A stretch of 64,000 bases of DNA from Candidatus Laterigemmans baculatus. Its GTDB lineage: Bacteria; Planctomycetota; Planctomycetia; Pirellulales; Pirellulaceae. Positions 45,362-52,786 of the stretch are shown here, in pieces. The notes beneath the pieces were generated by a model, which worked only from the letters and a program-made list of their open reading frames with translations, searched no databases and had not been told where the DNA came from. The position numbers and the translations under genes were made by a program. Location: positions 1 through 64,000 of the forward strand of contig NZ_WRPR01000052.1 of NCBI RefSeq assembly GCF_010367455.1. The letters are read 5' to 3'. Positions within the stretch are counted from its first letter, which is position 1. Every line of letters begins with the position of its first letter.

Positions 45362-46727
45362 CTCCTCCAAAGGCATGGCCATCCTCTTCGCCGATGACGA
45401 GCCTGGATTGCAGGAAGTCATGCGGAGCGAGTTGCCGCGGATGGGTCACACCGTGACGGTCTGTCCCGACGGGTTGACCGCGGTCGCGGCGCTCGAGCGA
45501 AACGCCTACGACTGTTTGCTGGTCGACCTCGATATGCCCGGGATGAACGGCATCGAAGTCATCCAGCGGGCCAAGCAGATGTACCCCGACGTCGCCGCGG
45601 TGGTGCTCACTGGCAAGGCGAGCCAGGACACGGCGATCGCCGCCCTGCGCCAGGGAGCGTTCGACTACTTGACCAAGCCCTGCCGCCTGGCCGACCTGGC
45701 GACCCTGCTCGGCCGCGTCGCCGAACATCGCAAAATCAGCCGCCAAGTCGCCGCGCTGCAGCTCCGCGTCCAGCGGGCCGAGGGCGATGGCCGCCTGATC
45801 GGCTCGCACGCGTCGATCGAAGCGGTCCGCAAACTGGTCGCCAAGGTCGCTCCGACCGAGAGCACGGTGATGATCCGCGGCGAGACCGGCAGCGGCAAAG
45901 AGCTCGTCGCCCGCTCGGTTCACGACCAGAGCTTGCGAGCCGACAAGCCGTTCGTCGCCATCAACTGCGGAGCGCTGCCCGAGAGCCTGATCGAGAGCGA
46001 ACTCTTTGGTCACTGCCGAGGTGCCTTCACCGGTGCCGATGCGGCCCGCACCGGTTTGTTCGAAGTCGCCAACGACGGCAGCCTGTTCCTCGACGAAATC
46101 GGCGAGCTCCCGCTGTCGATGCAGGCCAAGCTGCTCCGCGTCCTGGAGTCGGGAGAAATCCGCCGCGTCGGCGACAACCAAACGACGAAGATCGACGTCC
46201 GCGTGATCTGCGCGACGCACCGCGATCTGGAAGCGATGGTCGAGGAAGGGACCTTCCGCGAAGACCTGATGTTCCGCATCAACACCTTCGAAATCCAAAT
46301 CCCGCCGCTCCGCAACCGGGCCAGCGACATCCTCCCGTTAGCCGCCCACCTGCTCCGTCGCTTCCGCAACGACTCCCGCAGCGACGATCAACTGTTCAGC
46401 GACGAAGCGAAAGAGCTGCTCCTCGCCCACGTCTGGCCGGGGAACGTCCGCGAGCTGGCCAACGTGGTCGAGCATGCCTCGATCCTCTGCGACGCGCTGC
46501 CAATTCTCCCGGAACACCTCCCGCGTCAGTTCTCCGAGCGACAACTCCGCAAGGAGCTCCGCACCCACAGCCCCACGAGCCTCCGCGACATGGAGCTGGC
46601 AGCGATCGAGGACGCGCTCGAGCGGCACGACGGCAAAAAACCAGCCGCGGCCCACGAGCTCGGGATCAGCCTCAAGACGCTCTACAACAAACTGAACGCG
46701 GCCAGTGAAAAACGGGCCGCCGGCTAA
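45330..46727 (+). CDS. NtrC-family sigma-54 response regulator
   Basis: 465 residues. Receiver domain with 'AILFADDEPGLQEVM' and phospho-Asp in 'LLVDLDMPGMNG', then a sigma-54 AAA domain: 'GETGSGKELVARSVH' (Walker A), 'GAFTGADAARTG' (sigma-54 contact loop), 'LFLDEIGELPLSMQ' (Walker B). It ends with a Fis-type helix-turn-helix 'KKPAAAHELGISLKTLYNKL'. It opens sigma-54 promoters when phosphorylated by the preceding kinase. The ATG at 45330 lies inside the kinase gene (32-bp overlap); the ATG at 45339 is an alternative. Targets unknown. Confidence 0.94.
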   Translation: MSTMKDSRQPNSSKGMAILFADDEPGLQEVMRSELPRMGHTVTVCPDGLTAVAALERNAYDCLLVDLDMPGMNGIEVIQRAKQMYPDVAAVVLTGKASQDTAIAALRQGAFDYLTKPCRLADLATLLGRVAEHRKISRQVAALQLRVQRAEGDGRLIGSHASIEAVRKLVAKVAPTESTVMIRGETGSGKELVARSVHDQSLRADKPFVAINCGALPESLIESELFGHCRGAFTGADAARTGLFEVANDGSLFLDEIGELPLSMQAKLLRVLESGEIRRVGDNQTTKIDVRVICATHRDLEAMVEEGTFREDLMFRINTFEIQIPPLRNRASDILPLAAHLLRRFRNDSRSDDQLFSDEAKELLLAHVWPGNVRELANVVEHASILCDALPILPEHLPRQFSERQLRKELRTHSPTSLRDMELAAIEDALERHDGKKPAAAHELGISLKTLYNKLNAASEKRAAG

Positions 46728-46740
46728 AGCCGTCGACAAC

Positions 46741-46804
46741 ATAGTCGCCTTTCGCTCCGGGAAAGCTGCGCAGACTCGCTACTTTCGCGGAGCGAAAGGC
46801 AACT
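46741..46804. repeat. Head-to-head pair of family A hairpins
   Basis: ATAGTCGCCTTTCGCTCCGG (46741) and, inverted, CTACTTTCGCGGAGCGAAAGG (about 46779-46799) flank a 20-bp spacer between the convergent regulator and lexA genes. The arrangement makes a longer palindrome that could stop transcripts from both sides. Confidence 0.88.
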
Positions 46805-46821
46805 CTGGCGACATGCGGGCT

Positions 46822-47427
46822 TCAGACGTGGGGCCGCACCACGCCGACGGCGATGCCGATTACCTCGGCGTTGTCGACGTAGATCGGACCCATCTCTCGA
46901 TTGGCCGGCTGCAAGCGGATCCGGTTCGGCTCGGGATACCAGTACTTGAGCGTCGCTTCGCCGTCGGGGGTTTGGGCCACCACCATCTGGCCTGCCGAAG
47001 CGGTGGCGGTCTTTTGCACGATCACGTAGTCGCCATCGGCGATGTGCGCGTCGATCATCGAATCGCCCGAGACCTGCAACAAAAACCGGTCGTCGCGGAA
47101 GAACATCTCGCCGAGATCGAGACGCTCATTCTGCTGGAAGGCGAGGGTCGTCGGCCCCGCGGCGACCCGCCCCGCCATCGGCATCGAGGTGCCGCTGCGG
47201 TCGGCCGAGTGGGTCAACTCGATCGCCCGCGATTTGTTCGGGCTGCGGCGGATCAGGCCCTTCCGCTCCAAGGCTTTCAGATGGCACATCACCCCGTTGG
47301 GGGAACGGATCCCAAAATGTTCGCCAATCTCTCGCACCGTGGGGCCGTACCCCCGGCGGACGATCAATTCGCGAATCAGGTCATAGACAGCTTGCTGGCG
47401 GTCGGTCAGCGTCGCGGGAGCGCTCAT
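46822..47427 (-). CDS. lexA: SOS repressor LexA
   Basis: Transcriptional repressor of DNA-damage genes, 201 residues. The winged-helix DNA-binding domain begins 'LTDRQQAVYDLIRELIVRRG' (7-26) with recognition helix 'SPNGVMCHLKALERKGLIRR' (42-61). The self-cleavage site is Ala90-Gly91 in 'GRVAAGPT', and the Ser-Lys dyad is Ser123 ('VSGDSMIDAH') and Lys161 ('ATLKYWYPE'). All functional residues are in place. Two palindromes at 47471-47511 upstream are candidate operators for autoregulation. Confidence 0.95.
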   Translation of the reverse strand: MSAPATLTDRQQAVYDLIRELIVRRGYGPTVREIGEHFGIRSPNGVMCHLKALERKGLIRRSPNKSRAIELTHSADRSGTSMPMAGRVAAGPTTLAFQQNERLDLGEMFFRDDRFLLQVSGDSMIDAHIADGDYVIVQKTATASAGQMVVAQTPDGEATLKYWYPEPNRIRLQPANREMGPIYVDNAEVIGIAVGVVRPHV

Positions 47428-47470
47428 GGGTCATCACACTCGTACAAGCGGCGGGAAGGAAAGGCCGATG

Positions 47471-47511
47471 GATGTACACCAAGTACATCTCGATCCTATA
47501 CGACCGTATAG
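47471..47511 (-). promoter_or_regulatory. Two palindromes, candidate LexA operators
   Basis: GATGTACACCAAGTACATC (47471-47489; 7-bp arms, 5-bp centre) and CTATACGACCGTATAG (47496-47511; 7-bp arms, 2-bp centre) lie 44-84 bp upstream of the lexA start. Perfect palindromes directly in front of lexA suggest self-regulation. They do not match the E. coli (CTGT-N8-ACAG) or B. subtilis (CGAAC-N4-GTTCG) LexA boxes, and which of the two is bound is unknown. Confidence 0.5.
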
Positions 47512-47651
47512 ACACCCGCCACCATTTTCTTCGCTGGCGGCGGATATTTCTCAACTTCCGGGAGAATAGCAGACCCCGGAAGAGTGGTCGACAAAAAAGC
47601 GCCGCACAAAAAGAAAGTAGTTGGGCCCTGGGCACGTTGCCTGATTGCGAA

Positions 47652-47724
47652 ATCAGCCGCCACGCGCTAGCGTCCGGTTTTCCCGGCGATTTCGGGAACC
47701 GGGGGCTAGCGCCCGGCGGCTGAT
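47652..47724. repeat. Family C palindromic repeat, copy 5
   Basis: Starts ATCAGCCGCCACGCGCTAGC and ends GCGCCCGGCGGCTGAT, with inner CGTCCGGTTTTCC / GGGAACCGGGG arms. It is nearly identical to copies 4 and 7. It lies upstream of lexA; the rest of the 47428-47817 gap holds the lexA operators and a family D array. Confidence 0.93.
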
Positions 47725-47756
47725 GCATGAGCCGGCCACGGACCCTTCGGCAGCGC

Positions 47757-47834
47757 GGCTCACCCGCGGCTAACGCCGTCGGCTCACCCGCGGCTAGCGC
47801 CGTCGGCTCACCCGCGGCTAGCGCCGTCGGCTCA
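47757..47834. repeat. Family D repeats at the 3' end of the flavin oxidoreductase gene
   Basis: Three 24-bp D units, each with GGCTAGCGCCGTCGGCTCA (one variant GGCTAACG), head to tail. Read on the minus strand, the last coding sequence of the oxidoreductase runs into the unit nearest the gene and stops at its TAG. Confidence 0.88.
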
Positions 47835-49263
47835 GTCCCTGCAGCTCCGCTCGCTCGGGCCGCTGTTTGTAGAACGCGTCGAGCGGATAGCAGCCGCTGA
47901 CCATGCCGTTCCGCGGGGCGGTCGTGCAGTCGCTAAAGGTGCGGCAGACCAGCTTCCGCGGCATCGTGCGGCCGGCCAACGTGTCGCTTGGCAGCTCGGG
48001 ATAAGAGAGCACCATCCGGCCAAGCCCCACCGCGTCGATCATCTCGGCGCGGACGACCGCCTGGGCGACGTGCGGCAGATAATCTTGCAGGTAGGTGTAT
48101 CCGCTGCCGACGATGAACATCTCGGGCTCGGCCGCTCGAACCCGGGCCGCCGCGTTGATCTGCCGAGCGACGCCGACCAAAGGGTCTTCCGGCGGCTGAT
48201 AGCCATCGCTCGGGGGGAAGATCGCAGGCCGCTGGATGTGCGGATTGTAGTAGGGACTGCCGCAGGTCAGGTTCAACAGCTGGACGTCGCGACGACGCAG
48301 CTCGGCGACCAGCCGCAGCGGTTCGCTCAGATCGATCCGCACCGGATCGGCCGGGTCACAGCCGAACGCCACGTCGTAGGGAGCGATGTGGTCGTACGGC
48401 ATCGGCTGGCCGATGCCCGTTCCGGTTGCGTACGGAAGCGTATCGAAGAGACTCAGCCGAACGCCGACTTGCAGCCCCGGACAGGCATCGCGGACCGCGT
48501 CGATCGCCGACAGCAACAACCGCGTGCGGCCCTCAAAATCGCCGCCGTACCGCCCCGGTCGACGCCGCGCCGAGAGGAATTCGTGCAGCAAGTAACCGTG
48601 GCAGGCTTTGACGTCGACGAAATCGAAGCCGGCTCGCTCGGCGACCTGGGCCGCACGGACGTAATCGCCGACGAGGCCATCCAACTCATCGTCGCTCCAG
48701 ACCACGCTCGGGTCTTCCGGATCGATCCCAAACCGCTCATCGAGCAGCGGGTGATGGTAGGCGATTCGCGGCTCCAACCGATCCTTGCGGTCCGGACGAC
48801 AGAACCGTCCGCTGTGGGTCAACTGCAGCCCGATCAGCAACCCGTCGGTGTCTCCAGAGGCTTCGCGGTGCGCAGCGACCAGCGTCTCGCGAAGCTGCAC
48901 CAGTCCCGCTTCGCACGAGGCGAGGGCCATCGTCTGATGCGGGTTCGCTCGCCCGTCGGGGCGGACGGCCGCCGCCTCGCCACCCCAGATCAGCTTCGCT
49001 CCACTGCGACCAAACCGCTCCCACCGCCGCAGCGTGAGCTCGCTCGGTGTGCCGTCGCGATTCGCATCCCAGCCCTCCATCGGATGGATGCACCACCGAT
49101 TGCCGATCACCCGCTCGCCCACGCTTGCCGGAGCGGCCAGCGGCGAACCGGCTTCGGCCGAGAGCACTTCCTCGTCGACCGGGAGCGTCACCCCGAGCTC
49201 CGCGAGCCGATCGCGAAGCTCTTGAGGCGTGCGGAGCTGGGCGATTTTGCCATAAGTCGTCAT
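47818..49263 (-). CDS. NADH:flavin oxidoreductase of the Old Yellow Enzyme family
   Basis: FMN-dependent TIM-barrel reductase of 481 residues, reducing activated double bonds or related substrates. Core motifs: 'NRWCIHPMEGWDANRDGTPS' (FMN contact), 'IGLQLTHSGRF' (about 143-153), 'DVKACHGYLLHEFLSARRR' with 'YGGDFEGRTRLLLSAIDAVR', and 'EMIDAVGLGRMVLSYPELP' (phosphate site). It lacks the Fe-S and second flavin domains of dienoyl-CoA reductase. It is translationally coupled to uppP through a 4-bp ATGA overlap. The last four codons and the stop lie in a family D repeat, so the native C-terminus may have been altered. Confidence 0.88.
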   Translation of the reverse strand: MTTYGKIAQLRTPQELRDRLAELGVTLPVDEEVLSAEAGSPLAAPASVGERVIGNRWCIHPMEGWDANRDGTPSELTLRRWERFGRSGAKLIWGGEAAAVRPDGRANPHQTMALASCEAGLVQLRETLVAAHREASGDTDGLLIGLQLTHSGRFCRPDRKDRLEPRIAYHHPLLDERFGIDPEDPSVVWSDDELDGLVGDYVRAAQVAERAGFDFVDVKACHGYLLHEFLSARRRPGRYGGDFEGRTRLLLSAIDAVRDACPGLQVGVRLSLFDTLPYATGTGIGQPMPYDHIAPYDVAFGCDPADPVRIDLSEPLRLVAELRRRDVQLLNLTCGSPYYNPHIQRPAIFPPSDGYQPPEDPLVGVARQINAAARVRAAEPEMFIVGSGYTYLQDYLPHVAQAVVRAEMIDAVGLGRMVLSYPELPSDTLAGRTMPRKLVCRTFSDCTTAPRNGMVSGCYPLDAFYKQRPERAELQGLSRRR

Positions 49264-50039
49264 GAGAGTTTTCCAGCGAAGTACATCGCGATGACGAGGA
49301 GGCCGACTGGAATGCACCAGGCGGCGAACCAGTACAATCGGCCTTCGCGAGCCCAGCGGATCAACCACCGTAGCGCTCCGATCCCGACGACAAACGAGAC
49401 CACCGCCCCGAGCGCCAAAACCGCAGTGGCCTGCGAAGCCACCTCTTCTTGAACCAGATCGCGAACCGCCAACACGCTCGCTCCGAGAATCGCCGGGATC
49501 GCCAACAGGAAGGAGAACGTGACCGCGTCGGTGCGACCCATCCCCAGCAGCCGAGCCCCGACGATCGTCGATCCGCTGCGACTGATCCCCGGCAGCAGCG
49601 CAAACGCTTGAAAGCAGCCGACGAGCAACGCCTCCCAGAGTCGCATCTGCTGGTACTCGCCGGTCCCCTCGGGCAACCACTTCAGCATCAACAACAGTCC
49701 GCCGGTGACCAGCAGCATGCAGCCGGCTAGAAGCGGATTGCTGAGCAGCCATTCGGCTTGCGACTTGATCGTCAGCCCTAAGACGGCCGCCGGAAGCGTC
49801 CCGACGATCAACAGCGGGATCACCCGCCGATCGGCCCGCAGCAGCGCGAAGATCCGCTGCCAGTAGACCACCAGGATCGACGCCAGCGTGCCGGCGTGCA
49901 GTATGATCTCGACCGTCGCCGTTTCGTCGCTGCCGCCGAGCAAGGCTCCGACAATCACCAGATGGCCGGACGAGCTGATCGGTAAAAATTCGGCAATTCC
50001 TTGGACGATAGCCAGAATCAACATCTCGACGATCAGCAT
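49260..50039 (-). CDS. uppP: Undecaprenyl-diphosphatase UppP
   Basis: Inner-membrane phosphatase that recycles undecaprenyl diphosphate, the lipid carrier for peptidoglycan and O-antigen; it can confer bacitracin resistance. 259 residues with about eight hydrophobic helices. Both catalytic motifs are present: 'QGIAEFLPISSSGHL' (13-27; Glu17, His26) and 'LLPGISRSGSTI' (about 148-159; Arg in SRSG). It is followed, with overlapping stop, by the flavin oxidoreductase gene. The divergent neighbour encodes a DUF368 protein, which suggests a functional pair. Confidence 0.95.
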   Translation of the reverse strand: MLIVEMLILAIVQGIAEFLPISSSGHLVIVGALLGGSDETATVEIILHAGTLASILVVYWQRIFALLRADRRVIPLLIVGTLPAAVLGLTIKSQAEWLLSNPLLAGCMLLVTGGLLLMLKWLPEGTGEYQQMRLWEALLVGCFQAFALLPGISRSGSTIVGARLLGMGRTDAVTFSFLLAIPAILGASVLAVRDLVQEEVASQATAVLALGAVVSFVVGIGALRWLIRWAREGRLYWFAAWCIPVGLLVIAMYFAGKLS

Positions 50040-50091
50040 GAGGCCGCTACATCTTTCATGGAATTTTAATTTCGCCGATCTTACCGTTTCA

Positions 50092-50141
50092 CCCGCTCAG
50101 CAGTTTTGCCCGCTCAGCAGTTTTGCCCGCTCAGCAGTTTC
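50092..50141. repeat. Three 17-bp direct repeats between uppP and the DUF368 gene
   Basis: CCCGCTCAGCAGTTTTG starts at 50092 and 50109, with a third nearly complete copy from 50126. The region is the shared divergent promoter. A 17-bp period is not a whole number of helical turns, so cooperative operators are uncertain; slippage expansion is as likely. Confidence 0.75.
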
Positions 50142-50182
50142 ACTCGCCGCACAGTCCTGCCAGCTTTCCCTAGGGATCATCC

Positions 50183-51184
50183 ATGCCTTCGGCACCGCAG
50201 CCCGCTTCGCTCGCCCACGATCTGCAAAATGTCGCCCGCGGCTTTTGCATGGGTGCGGCCGACATCGTACCGGGAGTCAGCGGTGGAACCGTAGCCCTGG
50301 TGCTGGGCCATTACCAGCGGTTGGTGACGGCGATCAGCCAGATCGATGCGACCGCCCTGGCGCTGCTCCGCGAGCGGCGTCTGGTGGCCGCTTGGCAGCA
50401 CATCGACGGCCGCTTTCTGCTCGCCCTCGGCGTCGGCGTGCTGGCGGGCATCGGCGGGCTGGCCAACTTGATGCACTGGCTGCTCGAACACCACACGGCG
50501 GAAACCCGAGCCGTCTTTTTTGGGCTCGTCGCCGCCAGCGGAATCGTGGTCACGGCCTACGTCCGCCGCTGGTCCGCCCCGGCGGTGGCCGCCTGTTTGT
50601 TGGCGGCGGCCGGGGCCTATGGGCTCGGCGAGTTCACACCGACCGCTGCCGAACCGACGCTGCTCTACTTGTTCGTCTGCGCGGTGATCGCGATCTGCGC
50701 GATGATCCTGCCCGGAATCAGCGGCGCGTTCCTGATGCTGCTGCTCGGCGTCTACCATCCAGTGACGGGGCTCGTCAAGGATTTCTTCCGGCTGCAGATC
50801 ACCGCCGATGGCTTGCTGCGGTTGGTCGTGTTTGCCTCCGGCTGCCTGATCGGGCTGGCTCTGTTCAGCCGCCTGCTGCGGATCCTGCTCCTTCGCTACT
50901 CCAACACCACGTTCGCCGCGCTCCTTGGACTGATGCTCGGCTCGCTCCGCAAGCTGTGGCCGCTGCAGGTGCCGACCGCCGAGACCGCAGGGCTGCCGTT
51001 CAAGGAACAGGAGTGGATGGGGGTCGGCGTGGCGGACTGGAGCGAACCGCTCTGGCCGCTGGTCGCGATCGCCCTGGCCGCCGGGGCGGTCGTCGTCGCC
51101 GCCAACCACCTCGCCAGCCGCCGCCAAGCCGCCGCGCTGCACACTTCCGCCGCCGAGGAGCGGACAGCGAATCCACATGGGTGA
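50183..51184 (+). CDS. DUF368 membrane protein, candidate undecaprenyl-phosphate translocase (PopT-like)
   Basis: 333 residues with about eight to nine membrane helices. The two DUF368 signature loops are present: 'GAADIVPGVSGGTVALVLGH' (about 23-42) and 'AMILPGISGAFLMLLLGVYH' (about 172-191), related by internal pseudo-symmetry. DUF368 proteins (PopT) have been reported to return undecaprenyl phosphate to the cytoplasmic face. The divergent pairing with uppP, whose product creates undecaprenyl phosphate outside, supports that role here. The start ATG is assigned by position after the repeats; no strong ribosome binding site is seen. Confidence 0.86.
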   Translation: MPSAPQPASLAHDLQNVARGFCMGAADIVPGVSGGTVALVLGHYQRLVTAISQIDATALALLRERRLVAAWQHIDGRFLLALGVGVLAGIGGLANLMHWLLEHHTAETRAVFFGLVAASGIVVTAYVRRWSAPAVAACLLAAAGAYGLGEFTPTAAEPTLLYLFVCAVIAICAMILPGISGAFLMLLLGVYHPVTGLVKDFFRLQITADGLLRLVVFASGCLIGLALFSRLLRILLLRYSNTTFAALLGLMLGSLRKLWPLQVPTAETAGLPFKEQEWMGVGVADWSEPLWPLVAIALAAGAVVVAANHLASRRQAAALHTSAAEERTANPHG

Positions 51185-51213
51185 AAAAAGCGTTGCAAGC
51201 CACCGCGCATTCA

Positions 51214-51330
51214 ATCAGCCGCCACGCTTCTTGCGTCCGGTTGCCTCGGCGTTTTCGGAAACCGGGGGCTAGCACCCGGCGGCTGATGAATAATCTGCGC
51301 TAGCGAGTGGCGGCTGATGAATAATCCGAC
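51214..51330. repeat. Family C palindromic repeat, copy 6 (extended)
   Basis: Starts ATCAGCCGCCACGCTTCTTGC and includes the usual GCACCCGGCGGCTGATGAAT end, then carries an extra half-unit (GCTAGCGAGTGGCGGCTGAT) and TAATCCG. It lies between the DUF368 gene and the next gene. Confidence 0.9.
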
Positions 51331-51365
51331 TAGTGCCCTCCATTCGTCTTTCTGAGAGAGCTCCG

Positions 51366-51923
51366 ATGCCCGCCAAGCCTCGCCATCTGCTGACGGCCCC
51401 CGAAGCCTGGGGCGTAGTTGCCCGCGATCCGTTCGATCGCCACGGAGAGATCCAGCTGACTCCGGGACATTTGGAGATCGCCGCCGGAAACCCCGGCAGC
51501 GGGCTGGTCTACCGCGGTCCCCTGCCCCGAACCGACTACCGGATCACGCTCGAAGCCCAGCGAACGGCCGGCGAAGATTTCTTCTGCGGGCTGACGTTCC
51601 CGATCGGCTCGCAGCACGCGACGCTGATCATCGGCGGCTGGGGCGGCGGCGTGACCGGAATCTCGAACATCGACGGGATGTCCGCGATCGAGAACCCGAC
51701 GACCAGCTACACCCCGTTTGAAAACGATCGCTGGTACAAGATCGAGCTGCGGGTCACCGAGCCGCTGCTGGTCGCCCTGGTCGACGGGGAGGAAATCTTG
51801 AGCGTCGACGCCGAGGGGCGGCAATTCAACGTCTGGCCCGAGCTCGAACCGATGCGGCCGCTCGGGATCGCCACCTGGAAAACCGCCGCCACGATCCGCC
51901 GAATGCAGCTCGAGCGGGTGTGA
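51366..51923 (+). CDS. DUF1080/lectin-fold domain protein without signal peptide
   Basis: 185 residues from ATG 51366 with GAGAGAG upstream. The pattern 'FDRHGEIQLTPGHLEIAAGN', 'GLVYRGPLPRTDYRITLEAQ', 'CGLTFPIGSQHATLIIGGWG' and 'RWYKIELRVTEPLLVALVDG' is that of a concanavalin-like beta-sandwich similar to DUF1080 domains. The DUF1080 motif around 'GNSGVF' is absent, and no signal peptide is seen, so hydrolase activity is doubtful. Sugar binding is the cautious guess. Confidence 0.7.
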   Translation: MPAKPRHLLTAPEAWGVVARDPFDRHGEIQLTPGHLEIAAGNPGSGLVYRGPLPRTDYRITLEAQRTAGEDFFCGLTFPIGSQHATLIIGGWGGGVTGISNIDGMSAIENPTTSYTPFENDRWYKIELRVTEPLLVALVDGEEILSVDAEGRQFNVWPELEPMRPLGIATWKTAATIRRMQLERV

Positions 51924-51934
51924 GGGGGATTTTC

Positions 51935-52052
51935 AATCGTACTCGTACTCAGCGGAGCGGTACTCGTACTCAGCGGAGCGGTACTCGATTCCCCCGCGAG
52001 TTCCGTGATGGCTTCGAGTACGAGTACGAGTACCGCTTCGCTGAGTACGAGA
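51935..52052. repeat. Family E repeat, smaller copy
   Basis: Two to three 21-bp units (CAGCGGAGCGGTACTCGTACT) are followed by a core GGTACTCGATTCCCCCGCGAG and the inverted arm CGAGTACCGCTTCGCTGAG. The order matches the larger element at 20781-21111, including the CGAT-CCCCGCG core. Confidence 0.88.
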
Positions 52053-52073
52053 TAAAGAAGCATCCAGCGCACG

Positions 52074-52117
52074 AAAAAACCCGTCGATGGGGACCAAGGT
52101 GAATCCCCACCGACGGG
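52074..52117 (-). terminator. Rho-independent terminator for minus-strand transcripts
   Basis: CCCGTCGATGGGGA (52080-52093) and TCCCCACCGACGGG (52104-52117) form a 14-bp stem with one mismatch. On the minus strand the stem is followed by TTTTTT. It therefore ends transcription coming from 52118-52646. Confidence 0.88.
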
Positions 52118-52353
52118 CAAAGCAATTCTCGCACAATACTTAAATGAAGTGATCGGCGAGTGGGGTGGCGGCCACGCTTGCGTAGCCCGCCGACTGCGCT
52201 ACGGGTTACCACCCCGTTGGCTAGTACAGCAATAATCCACTTGATCACCTCCTTTTGCTACAAACTCAGCAGACGCCTTCCGGTGCCAACCAGAATGGAG
52301 GGCGGTCTGCTCTGAAGCCGTCCGTCGCGACGCGGAACCTCGCGACCCAACAT
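52118..52353 (-). other. Candidate small transcript or leader with a perfect Shine-Dalgarno site
   Basis: On the minus strand AAAGGAGGTGATC (52243-52255 in window coordinates) is a perfect 13-nt complement of the conserved 16S rRNA 3' end. It is followed 7 nt after GGAGG by a GTG (52240) that opens a 13-codon frame (52199-52240). A 31-codon frame (52258-52353, ATG to TAG) ends two bases before this site. A large hairpin (about 52160-52215, GGGGTGG / CCACCCC outer stem) and the terminator at 52074-52117 follow. It may be a leader peptide, a small RNA or simply the tail of the 68-residue gene's transcript. No longer reliable frame is seen in the 516-bp gap 51924-52439. Confidence 0.35.
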
Positions 52354-52439
52354 TCCCACTATTCGCTCGGCTGCGCGGAAAAGCAAGCAGAAATTCTGGG
52401 GCACTCAGCCCCCCCGTCGCAGACGGTGCCCGCCGCCGC

Positions 52440-52646
52440 TCAGGCTTCGGTTTCGTAGAGCACGATGATCAGCACGTCGGAGTCGCTGAAGGTGTTCATC
52501 GCCGTCCCGGGAGCGACGGTCTGGGGAGCGATGTTGCCGGTGATCGAAACGATCCGAGCTCCCGATTCTCGGACCCAGCCGTTGATCGTCTCCTCGAGCG
52601 CCCCGAGTTCCCCTTCGACGCTTTTGAAAATCTTGACCTGCTGCAT
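52440..52646 (-). CDS. 68-residue protein of planctomycete type, unknown function
   Basis: Begins MQQVKIFKSVEGELGALEET and ends 'SDVLIIVLYETEA'. It shows an alpha-beta order: a helical start, then 'RIVSITGNIAPQTVAPG' and a hydrophobic C-terminal strand. A ribosome binding site GGAGA lies about 10 nt upstream. The start 'MQQVKIFKS' and 'ITGNIAP' resemble a recurring short protein family in planctomycetes as I recall it, without known function. The unit probably ends at the terminator 52074. Confidence 0.72.
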   Translation of the reverse strand: MQQVKIFKSVEGELGALEETINGWVRESGARIVSITGNIAPQTVAPGTAMNTFSDSDVLIIVLYETEA

Positions 52647-52786
52647 GGTTTGTCTTCTCCAGGGGGTAGCCGCGGGATTCTCTTGCGTCCTCCGAGTCTA
52701 AGGCGGCACGAGTCGCGGTTCGAGTACTCAGTACTCCGTACTCCGTCTCCTCCGCACTCGCCGCTCCTGCCCTACAATCACTCTCC

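Noticed and set aside
47381-47728. 115-codon frame starting MHQPPGASPRFP
   Set aside because: It is a translation of palindromic repeat C plus the lexA promoter. Similar peptides appear at each copy of the repeat, which explains the resemblance.
52243-52255. Exact match to the 3' end of 16S rRNA (GATCACCTCCTTT) on the plus strand
   Set aside because: No other 16S sequence precedes it. It is better explained as a Shine-Dalgarno sequence on the minus strand.
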